Assembly: GCA_917880885.1 (NCBI GenBank)
Contig: OU862907.1
Location: 65,777,072-65,841,071, forward strand
Direction of reading: 5' to 3'
From: Limnephilus marmoratus
Taxonomy: Eukaryota; Arthropoda; Insecta; Trichoptera; Limnephilidae
Length of the DNA: 64,000 nt
Part shown: piece after piece, positions 48,501-60,500 of the stretch
How the letters are laid out: every line of letters starts with the position of its first letter
Numbering within the stretch: the stretch's first letter is position 1
Notes under the pieces: model-generated
Seen by the model: only the letters and a program-made list of their open reading frames with translations
What the model was told of the DNA's origin: nothing
Database searches by the model: none
Translations under genes and position numbers: made by a program

Positions 48501-51500
48501 GTCGAACAATCAACAAGAGTTGCAATTTATAGAATACTAGCAGACCTGGCCACACATTGCTGTGGCTAACGAAACACAACGCCATTACCCAACCTTTATA
48601 AAATCCACACCACCCGCTTGCCAGCTGCCCGATGCCCGCTGCCTGAATTGAATATTTGAATTTCTCGGCTTTTCTCTACTATAATGAGCATGTATTATAC
48701 ACATAAACCTTCCTCTTGAATCACTCTATCTATTGGTGAATACCGCATGAAAATCTATGCGCACATACATTGTGAACGATTTCATTTTATACTATGTAAT
48801 GATGATGATGATTTTCAATCTGAACCGGTGTTATGGGATGCAAAACATCGGAATTATAAAGACAAAAGTTTGAACCACGATGCGTGGAACAGACTTAATG
48901 GAGATGCAAGTACCTGAACTCAAAAAGAAAAAATATTCCCTTTTTGTTAGTTACCGGAATTATTTTTAGTTACAACGTTCACAAAATTATAATATGCCAT
49001 GGCGCACAGAGCCAAACCTGCTGCATTTTGAATATCGTCTGTAATGTCGTCCATACCGGATGGGAAACAGATCACGAGTGAGAAAAATGAGAGTGTGGAT
49101 AAGTGCTTGTTCTCGCCGTGAGTCTGGAATCGCCTTTAGGTGTCGGTAGTACAATTTTAACATGACAGATAATTTTGAAACTTGAGAAAGAAATAAAAAT
49201 AAAATTACATTAGACAAAAAATACACACAAGTCATAAAAATACAAAAAGAAAAACTGAAAAATATACATTGATTAAATAGGTTTAAAAAAATACTGTTGT
49301 GTTTAGGAATAGTGTTGAATAAATATTTTACACGATCCACAAAACTCGCCAAATTGATGTTAAATATGTCAACATCACCTAAGTACTGATTTCCCATAGT
49401 GTGAAATCCCACATGTTATGTTGTTACTGTGGGTATTGGTAAGTTTATAAGTTGTATCCGTCGCCAAAATCTGGACAAACCTCACCCCATGAACCCGGGC
49501 AACCCTGCTAGGTCACCAAACTTAGCGAATCACTTGGTCTGGGACAAATTTGACATAACATAAAATTCTAAAACAAATAATGTGACCCCTGTTGCAATGT
49601 TGCAAAACTAAGATATTTTCTATTTTACAACATACCTGTTCTCTTTGGGCTTCTTCCAAAGCAGCCTTATAAACAAATAAAGTATAGTTAAATAAAAAAA
49701 AATTTCAAATATGAAAAAGAACAAGACACATAAAAATCAAAAGGTAACGATCGTAACCGGGGACTCGAACCCAGAATCTCTTGTCTTACCGGTACAAGCG
49801 CCTTAACCAATTTGGCCATTGAGACCTCTTATTTTAACCAATTTTTGTCAATCTCGTGTTTCAAATTCAGAATTAACAATATTATTTTCAACAAATTATT
49901 TATTTTTAAATAAATCTACCATCTAAATCAATCATCTGAATCAATCATCTGAATCAATCATCTGAATCAATCATCTGAATCAATCATCTGAATCAATCAT
50001 CTGAATCAATCATCTGAATCAATCATCTGAATCAATCATCTGAATCAATCATATGAATCAATCAACTAAATCAATCATCTGAATCATTCAATCAACCAAT
50101 CATTCACTTCATCAATGAATGAAGCGGACTCACCTTCTCGCGCATCTGAACCTCGAGCAATGCGGCGCGGCGCTTCTCGAGCTCGGCTTGGCCGCGATCA
50201 TAGTTCTCTTTGCGCCTATCCTCGTAAGACGCCTGGCTCATGGGGCTACTCACAGAGTCCCTGTAGTGGGTTTACATAACTTTAATTTAAGTCAATACAC
50301 TATTTAAAACAGCACAAATATAGCGAATGAATCAAATGAAACTAATGAAGCAAATGAGGTTAACGAAGTTAATGAATCTAATGAAACGAATAAAGTGAAT
50401 GAACCTAAGGAAGCGATTGAAGCTAACGAAGCGAGAATGAAGTGAATATCTCTAATTAAGAATCTAGCGAGTGAAGTGAATATCGCTAATTAAGCAAATA
50501 AAGCGAATGAATCTTATGAAATGAATGAAGCGAATGAAATGAATTAAGCTAAAGAAATGAATTAAGCTAAAGAATCGAATGAAGTTAGTGAAATGAATGA
50601 AGCTAATGAAGCGAATAAAGTTACACAAGCGAATGAAGCCAATGAAGGAAATGAAGTTAAACACGGGAATGAAGCTACTGAGCGAATGAAGCTACAAATG
50701 AAATGAATGAAGCATATAAAGAGAATCGAGAGGATGAAGTGAATCCAGTGAATGAAGCTTATGAAGCGAATGACGTGAATGAAGCTTGTTAACCTGATGA
50801 AGCAAATGAAATGAAAGAAGCTAATGCAGTTACAAAGCAAATGAATGAAGCGAATGAAGCATGTGAAGAGAATCTAGCAAATGAAGTGAATCTAGCGAAT
50901 GAAGCAAATGAATCATACGAAAAGAATTAGCGAATGATGCTAATGAAGCGGATGAAGCTAATGAACCTATAGAGAATGACTTGAATCTAGCGAATGAAGC
51001 GAATTAAAGTAAATGAAACAAATGAAATATCAAAAATGAATTCAGGTAAATATATATTTAGAAACCTGAAGGTGGGAGGAATCAGCTCCGGAGGAAGTTT
51101 GAATGGAATGGCCTCCCCAGAGGCGCCCATCTCACAGAGGTACATGGCCAAAACAAATTCATCACAACCTGCAACATACAGAAACACAAATTAATTAAAA
51201 AATATAAAACAGGACATTGGGGGACACAAGTTTGTTGGGGGAAAAAACTTTCGTTGCAAGCTAAATTTCTGTCCAAAAGGACAGAATGCCATCTATGATG
51301 CATTTCAACAAGCGCTAAATATTTAGTGCAATTTTAAATACGTAGCTTTGGCTAGCAAGGAAAGGGGCGAAAGCACCACTTAAGGGATCCAAGCCATCCA
51401 TAGGAGTGGCAACTTGCCACATCTCTACATATTATAAATTAAAGTCCTCCACGTCGTCTGTCTGTCTGTTCGCGATAAACTTAAAAACTACTGAACGGAT

Positions 51501-54500
51501 TTTTATGCGGTTTTCACTAATAGATAGAGTGATTCGTGAGGAAGGTTTAGGTACATAATTTGTTGAGGGTTTGTGTAAATTGGTTGAAACATAATGATAA
51601 TTGTTAGAAGTGTCGGAAAAAGTCAAGCCGCCTGGTAGCTTTCATCAAAAACACTGCCTAATCCTTTGAAGATATAACAAAACAATGCATGGTGGGATAT
51701 TTCTCCTTTATAGATCTTCAAAAAAGTCCGCGATAGCTTACTATACCCATTCTATCTTCTAAAAAAATGGTCACGTACAATGCGTTTGTCTGCCTCCTCT
51801 GAGGCGTCTTTTTGCCTGTCAGTCTGTCTCTTCGCGATAAACTCAAAGATGACGGTGGTTATAAAGGTTGGATAACCATCCAGTAGATGGCATTGTGTTT
51901 AGTTCGCCACAGCAACGCGTGGCCGAGTAGCTAGTTAAACTATATATTGAAAGGTGGGTCAAATCCCAGCAATGGAATGGGAGAGGGCACCCGGAATCAG
52001 ACAATCCAAAGTACTCATAAAAAAACCAGACCCTAGATGAAGCAGGCACACACACTGAGGGAACTGGTAGGACTACTAACGGGACACTCTCATCTCAGGA
52101 GACCAATGCAGCTATTGGTAGTGGAAACCACCAATAGATGCAGGAATTGTGAAGAAGAGGATGTAGAGACTCCAATTCACCTATGGTGCCTGTTCGCGCC
52201 TTATTATATGGGATTGGTTGGGTATTGCATTTGCAGACTTGGTGAGTAGCATATGTCAAAATGCTGAATTTATCCCACCTACCTAATCTTTCCATCCTAA
52301 ATGTCACCATGAAAAATTGTTGCAAGAAAAAGTACTTTGGTGTGCTTTGCTGCTCAGTGCAAATTAACATCTCAGACAGGGTGACAAGAGATGGTATCTC
52401 TTGCTATAAGAATATTACGATTTTTTAAATATAAAAATTGTGAAGTGTACACCACAAACTGGAGTTCAGCGAGGCCCCATCTGCAACGGTGAGTCCTATT
52501 TTCCTTTTTCAATCTGGGCTTATCTAATTATCCAAAAGCAGAGATCTGAATTATCGACTGACTATCCATCAGGTTTTGCGAGTGTATGCTGTTTAATCGT
52601 CCCGTATAACTTAGCGATCACATAGAGACTGGTCCTTCGAGGGTTGCATAGGCATTGCTCTGCAGCACTTAATGCCAATTTACAGTGGAGTCGGAGTGTC
52701 GCGACACCAGTGCCAATACCCCGATCTGATGGGAACAAGGCTCAGATACCTGGGAAGACACATTATGGATCCAAGAGACATAGCCAAATTATCCAATGAC
52801 AACCTTGCTGAACTTAATCAAAAGGGACAACTTCAACTGTTGCTGAAGAAGCCTGACTTACTTCACAAAATGCTCCTAGACTCACCGAGGTTTCCGTCGG
52901 AGTCTATATCAGCCAGCGCCCATATCCTTGCCAGAGTGGCCTGCGGAAGTCGCGACTGCACCATGATATTGCGCGCCTGTGGCCCGCTGAGGAAGCCAGA
53001 CTTGGCGCGGTCGGTGCTGTTGAAGAGCTGCGTGTACTTCAGCTTGGAGCCCTGCGGAATGGCCCACTCCAGCGCTTGAGGAATCGACACCAGCCCTGCA
53101 ATTTTTTACATATTCATTCAGAGGCAGTTGTTCCATTAGGTCAAATGGTCAATGACTACCCAAAATTATAAGACGACAATAATAGTTATATATAATTTTT
53201 TACATTAGCTCCACACAGGAGGCTCGAAGAAAATAATTCACCTCAGGGCCTGTTATCTTTGGGGATGCTGTGTGGAGAGTATTTTTTATAAAAGGAAGGC
53301 GATTAAGTTCAGGGAAGTGAAAAGGTACGAGGGGTGGGTGGGAATCTTGGGGTTAGTCTGTCCAGGAGTAACAGATGGATGAATCCATCCCTCCCACTGC
53401 GGTGCAAGGCGATGTTCCGAGAGAGTCCTGCTGGACAGATCAAAAGGTCTCCCTCAACCAGTCTCTCCTGATCTGGCCTGCCATGCAGTTGGTAACAAAC
53501 CTGACCCCATGAACACAAACGCCCCTGCAAATGTAGAGAACCACTAGGGATGATCTGTAGCAAAAGTTTTATCTAATAAATGATTCCCGGGACGGCAGTA
53601 CTCATACCCGCCTGTCCAAATTGAGGTTTCTACGATTGCCAATAACTATCCTGTATGCATTAATCAATATATATCATAAAAAAGTGTACAATGTGCATGC
53701 CGCTAAAGCTCAAGGGAGTTATATGGTGTGGTAGCCCTCTATCCTTTATCCACGAAGAAGGTTCCCGTTTTTACCTGAAGAGCGTGCTTTTGAAGATAAA
53801 AGGGTTGAAAGTTTCGCCCTCTACAAATTTCTAGAACAGTCCAAAACATTCGAGAGCATTCCACAACATTCCAAAATATCTCGGAACATTCTGGAATTTG
53901 TGGAATGTTCGGGAATAGTCTGGAACATTTGGGAACATCCCAGATCATTGTGGAACATTCAAAAACACTCTTGAATTTTGTGGAATGTTCTGGAACATTG
54001 TGAACCATTAAGCCTCTTTTATATGGGTGGCGCTTGGGGATGCAAGGTTTTTAAAAATATTGATATATATCGAATTTTTTTTTTTTTAAGTTTATATTTT
54101 ATTTATTTATTTGTTTATTATAGAAATCCAATGTAGTTATAGTTATATCAAACGTTTATCGATTATGTTTGTATATAATTTTTTATACTTACCAATGTGA
54201 GTAATCACAAAATTTGGTTAGGTGTATAAAATATGTTTTTTTTCATAAATTTATAAAAAAATATTATTTCAGTATTTTATACCAGCTATCGAACTTAAAA
54301 TAGTAACTTTGTCTGCTTCCTTGTAGCCGGTTTCTGCTTTGAGTTATAGTGGCTGCTGCCTGTGAAAAAAGACGTTCAGAAGGAACACTTGTTGCCACAA
54401 TTGGTAGATGACTCTTTGCCACTTTAAAAGATTGGGATATACACCTTACATCTCTTGCCATGTTTCAAGAATGTTTACTTTTAGAGTATTTACAGGAGCA

Positions 54501-57500
54501 GAAATATATAACGTAAGCTCGTCGCCGCCATCAGTTTATATTTTTTTTTTATTTGTGTGAACCAAAGATTTATGGTGCTTCTAAAAATCAAATTCACCTT
54601 TATCTTCATCCGATATATTATCGTCGATATCGATAAATATCGATATTCTTAGGGGTCGATGTATCGATATTTCTCGGTTTTCCGATATATCGTTGCATCC
54701 CTAGTGGCGCTACCCATTTGTATAGGTATATAAAGCCAGATCCGTTGTGGGTTCGAACATCAGTTCAATCTCATATCAACTCCCTGAACGAAGCCGGGTA
54801 TCTAAATACATAAATAAACAATAAATCCACGTTATGAGACAGACTCCCTTTGTTTTAGAGCTTTTAAAACTTTTATCACAAAAATTGGCACAGTTCAAAA
54901 ATAGTGCAGGTCTGTATATATACCTTGAGAATCTGTTGGACTTTGAGGCATGGACAAATTTCCCGGGTTAGTGGCCGCGTTCGGCATAGCTGCTCCCATA
55001 ATGCTGGAGTTATTCAACGAACCAATCGCGGAGCTATTCAACGAGCCAATTCCAGAGTTATTCAGCGATCCAATTGCCGAATTGTTCAACAAACTGATCG
55101 GCGAAACTATCGCTTTTGGCGGGCTTTGGATCGACTTTATCGCAGAGATGTTGCTTATATTGTTTATGTTCGCGGTGGGCTGCGTCGTGATTGGTGCGTT
55201 TGTTTGGCCAATCAGAGATAGCGGGGTCGAAGTGACCAATGGCGGGCCGCCAATCAATGACTGAACAGCCGGTAATGGCGGGATAATCGGTGCAGATGAA
55301 ATTAGCGGTTGATTGGTTGCTTGCATCAAGGGTTGATTTGGCTGTATCAATGGTTGGTTTTGCTGAATCATTGATTGGTTTGGTTGTATCATTGCTTGGT
55401 TTGGTTGCATCATTGGTAGGTTTGGTTGCATTATTGATTGATTTGGTTGCATCATTGATTGGTTTGACTGCATCATTGATTGGTTTGACTGCATCATTGG
55501 TTGGTTCACGGACATTGGTGGCATTCCGGGAATTAGGGGCTGGCTCTGCGGCATCATGGGTTGCATTCCGGGTATCAATGGCTGGTTTGATGGCATCATG
55601 GGTTGCATTCCAGGAATCAATGGTTGGCTTGCTTGCATCATTGGTTGGGTTGCCTGCAATTAATAAATATTATTAAGAAATGAACTATTATTTATTGAGA
55701 AATTTATGCATTGATTGATCCATCGATTATATCATTAAAAGATGAATTCTCTGATTTATTTGGTGTTGAATTTATAGATTGATTAATTTGGTAAGTTTCA
55801 AAACATTTCCTAGTTTGTCCCTTATTATTTCCTATCTGATAGCAATGAAACTTTGGAGAGCTGTTTTGTATACGCCTGCGAAGCTTTCTATACAGGGTGT
55901 CCGGGAATAAAGTGCATTAACTTCGGGAGGTGATCCTAGATGATAGTACAATTAAAAAAGATAAATAACGTTTTTTGAAATTCCAACTGTTAGGAGTAGT
56001 TTTCTGGTAAAAAGATAAAATTAGACCGGCGTGTGCGGGCGGCATTATTATTTTCTGCTGTTGAATTCGAATGTCACAATTTTATTTGTGTAGTAGTGTT
56101 TCACTTTAAAAACTTTATTGTCGTTAGTCAAAACTTGTTGATTTAATGTGTCTTTATCTAGTGTGTATTTGTTAAGACTGCCTTAAAGGAACAACTTCAT
56201 TCAGTGTGTGTTTTTTTCAGACTTACTTTTGTTTACTTAGTTGTAGACTTGCCTAACTGTAAAAATTGTATTTATTTGTGCGTAATTTTGTCATTGAATT
56301 ATTGTGCCAATACCGCCTAATATTGTTATTGAATTATTAGGTCAATGCCTTACTTTACCAAGAAAGAACGGGCAGACATTCATTAATGAGATACGCCACA
56401 ACGTATGAATTGATAATAATATTACTTTACGTTTACATGCTTTCTTACAAGCTGAAGAATTTTGAAAATTTGTGAAACTAGTTAAAAGCGATGACATTAG
56501 TTAAGTGTTCAATTAGTTTTTAACAATTTAATCGTTAAAAACGTGCCTTCAATAGGCCACTTGCATCACATTTTTTAAAAATTTTTTCCAGTTTAGGCAA
56601 ATATTCTAAGACATTCCGTATTTTTTTTTTTTTAATCGAATTTTTGAAACCCTGGGGATTTTTTGAAAATTTCAAACCGAAAAATCAGACCATTTTTTAT
56701 AAACCGGAAAGACGGGACATAATTTTATAGGTGTGAAAAAACGATAATTACATAGCCGAAAATCATTTAAAAAAAAAGAACGTTTTCCACACGAATGGCA
56801 CAGGAGAATAACGAGGCATACCAAAAATATTACATCTCATAAATATTTTTTTTCCTTGATCCATCTTATTGATCATAAATCATTATATGTACAGCGTCTA
56901 TATTACTAAATTCAATGTAATATACTTGAACTTGTAAATTGTAATAATAATAAGAATATTATGAAATTTTATTTTGTTAAAATCAGCACCATAATCATTA
57001 TACCTCTAAAACATGTACCGACATCATCTTCACGTTCTGAAGAGAACCCCGTACCCATTAATTGTACGGGGTTCTCTTCAGAACATCTGTCAAAAAATCA
57101 AACCAAATGATAAGTTCGCAGAGAACAAACAATAAATCTAGTGAACGAATTCAAAAATTCGCCTGAAATCAAAGTGATGCCATATAAAAAAATAAATCAG
57201 TGTGGAATTTTATAAAATTAATAGGAACATTTTCGGCGACGGGACATTTTCATGCAGTGACGTCACGAGCCCAAATAATGGATTTATTTATTTAAAAATA
57301 AAAAAAACTGTACATTTCTAAAAATTTTACTAACATTTTCGTAATCTTAGTAAAAAAAACTCTATCCACACGATTTTTTCCAAGTCGTTATGAAGTCCAT
57401 GCAAGTGGCCTATTGTTATTTAAGTGCAGTTATCTTTTTAAATTTGGTTTAAAACATACGATCTGTATAACCGTCAAATTCTCGGTCTAGTTATTGTTTA

Positions 57501-60500
57501 CAAACGGTTTCCATGGATACAGGCCAAATTACACCAAGCAACGTTGCAACAATTGCACCCGGCAAGCTAACAGCAACTTTGTTGGGTAAGAACTACCTTA
57601 CACTAAGGATTTTGTAGTAGGTATGTCTTTTTGTATGGAAAAAAAAGTTGGAATTTCAGAAAAAGTTATTAATCTTTTTTACTCCTACCATAATGTAGAA
57701 TCACCTCCCGAAGTTATATAATGGTGAAGTCTGGTGTTATGAAATTTATATAAAAATTTTGAAAAATGTGTGTATTTTATATAGTTTAACGACAGGGAGG
57801 GAAGGAGAGTGGGAAAGCGAGGAAGTTGGAAGAGTAACTCCGGAGGTGGGAGGGGAACATGGGAGGGGGAAAAGTGGATGGGGAACGTGGGAGGGGACAG
57901 GGGCGGGTACGGGGACGCATGGGAGGGGTGGGGAAGGGGCAAAGGGAAGGATTGCAAAGGAGACATAATTGAATGATTATTTCACTAACCGAATGATTAA
58001 TTCACAGATTGATTGTTTGTTTGATTGATTCCTCCCAATACATCTACAACTGACCTGCATGGGGGGCATGCCCGCCAGGAGTGGCTGGAAGCTCTGCGGG
58101 GGGCTCTGCACCGGTATGACGGGCTGCACAGCCTGCACCGCCGGCGGGGTGATTGGCTTCATCTGCGGTGGACTCACAGCACCTGACAAATTACCCAATA
58201 TTAGTGTGTGTAATGTATTGAAAAAACTTCTAAGTGATGCCATCAGCAGGAAAAGTGCTTCTATCAATGGCCCACAGGGATACCCGAATAGACGGGTGCT
58301 GCCTTCAATTAGCCACTAATATAGACAGGTCGTGTGACTTGCAGCATTATCATAGTAAACTTATAATAAATCAATTTGTTATCAAGAACCTTAAGTTATT
58401 GAGAAGTCCCCCACAGAACTAATAGTGTTGAATGTAAATAATACACAATATTACTGTTATATACAGACTTTCGGAGTGTAGACTTAGGTCTTAATAAGAT
58501 ACACGATTGCGAGATGAACATTTATTGTTTCAACACAGGTTATAGTTGCGTCCTGTCTAACCACTGGAGCGATTTCGGTCGAAAAATGGACCACTTTTAT
58601 TTAACTGCGATTGATTTCGGTCCAAAAATGGACCACATTTTCCTACCATTCGTAAAACATTTATTGTAATTATTTAAAACATTTCCTTGGCCAGCCATTT
58701 ATTTTAACACGAAGCTATTGAAATGCTTTATCTATTATGATGACAGATGTTGCAAATCCGAACTTCGTAGACTATTTTAGAACAATGTTAAAAATAATTT
58801 TTTTAAATATTTTTTTCCAGTCAAATTTTTGAACAGCTGTATACGGATAAAATTAAGTCTTTTTCCATAGATATGCACCTTTAATTATCAAGTATACCAC
58901 AGACAACATACAGAAACCGAAAATATTCTATGTTGACCCGAATAAGTATCCCTCACGGCGGTTAAAAAACACCCAGGATTCGCGCGATTATAAACTTTAC
59001 GATTTTTTTTTTTTTTTTTCATAAATCCTACAAGTATGAAATTAACGGTAAAATACAGATTATTTCATTGGCTATAAAGCACTATAATAAGTTTTTATGT
59101 CTCCTTCTCAAAATTCGAAGGTATGATTTTTTTTAATGTTGACGAAAAATTAAAAAAATGACCATCTGTGAAATCTCAAGCAATCGCAGCAAATTTATTT
59201 ATTTCGCGTGATCGCTCCAGTGGTTATTGAGCTGGCGGTAGGGAAAGAGAGCGAGGAGATGCATTCATCTCCTTTTATACAGAGATCTCTTGTCTCGCTC
59301 TTACATTAACAAGAAGCAGGCGTGCCACCCCAAAACCTCTCTTACAATTACAGTGTGACATGGTGAAATGAGATCCCTTAGGAGTATTTGATGTATTTTC
59401 TCGGCAGGGTCAGGCAGAGAGGTTAGACTGACTCTGTCTTGGCACACGCTCTTGCTTCATTCGCATGCATACTTTGTCCTTCACATTCTCTTTTGTTTTA
59501 TAGTGATTAATTTTTTGGGTATTATGATGTGTTGCTCTATCTCCTTCTTTAGCCAACGTTTCGGAAAGCGTTACAGTGTACATCATCAGGGCAGATGTAT
59601 AATCGTTAGAATATTAAAACTAACTAACTAACCATCACGCCGTTTCTCCGCAGGGGTAGGCAGTGAGGATAGACCGCCAAACAACTCAGTCTTGGCACAC
59701 ACTCCTTGCCTCGTTCACATTCATACATCGTCTCATACATGCTCTTCTATTATTCCGACTCTTCCTTCACATGGCCCGACTCAAGTATCTGATTCACTTG
59801 GTCGTGCCGTGTCTTCCTCGGGCGTCCTCGATTTCTTCTACCATTCACATTTGCGTCATATATTCTCCTTACTCTCCTTTCCTCGTTCATTAGCTCTACA
59901 TGCCCAAACCATCTGAGCATCCCTTTCTTAATCTTACTCATTACGCTTACATCAGCCTTGCATTCTTTGCGCATCTCCATATTTCTCACACTATCGTACA
60001 TGGTTTTACCACAAATACGCCTCAGGGATCTCATTTCTACAGCATTCAGTCTACTTTCATCCTTCCTCTGCCAGTTCCATGCGTCACTGCCATACATCAG
60101 GGTAGGTACCAGCGCTCCATTATGGACGACTAACTTCGCTTCTTTGGACAGTGTTTTGTTGGCGCCAACGGCATTCAGTCCTCTATTAATGGAGTTACCG
60201 GCATTTCCCCTTCTTTCAATATCTCTATCAGCTTTCCCATTTCTGGTAAACATACTTCCCAAATACACAAACTCATCCACCTGCTCCAAATACTCATCAT
60301 TCACAACTATATTGCACATTGTTTTCATACTCTCTCTTTCAAATACCATGACTTTATCTCTACATCTCTACTATTATCTCTACATATTATAAATTAAAGT
60401 ACCCCGCATCGTCTGTCTGTCTGTCTGTTCGCGATAAACTCGAAAACTACTGAACGAATTTTCATGCAGTTTTCACCAATAGATAGAGTGTTTCGTGAGG

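Noticed and set aside
49920..50105. Possible CRISPR-like array
   Set aside because: Repeats are contiguous 13-mers without spacers.
50464..50840. Phe/Ile/Arg-rich minus-strand frames resembling membrane proteins
   Set aside because: Artefact of the 9-bp AATGAAGCG satellite.
52440..53079. Plus-strand open frames over the EH2 exon
   Set aside because: The region 52886-53079 is antisense to EH2; only 52660-52870 has LINE-like sequence.
55290..55676. Hydrophobic plus-strand open frame over the Gln/Met-rich exon
   Set aside because: Antisense shadow of repetitive coding sequence; the minus frame fits the intersectin splice phases.
56160..56540. Possible hidden exon or ORF between 55.9 and 56.5 kb
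   Set aside because: No open frame of useful length and no phase-compatible splice pair was found.
57030..57090. CTGAAGA next to a stem as a further hammerhead
   Set aside because: No GAAAC core follows the stem; it is a plain hairpin.
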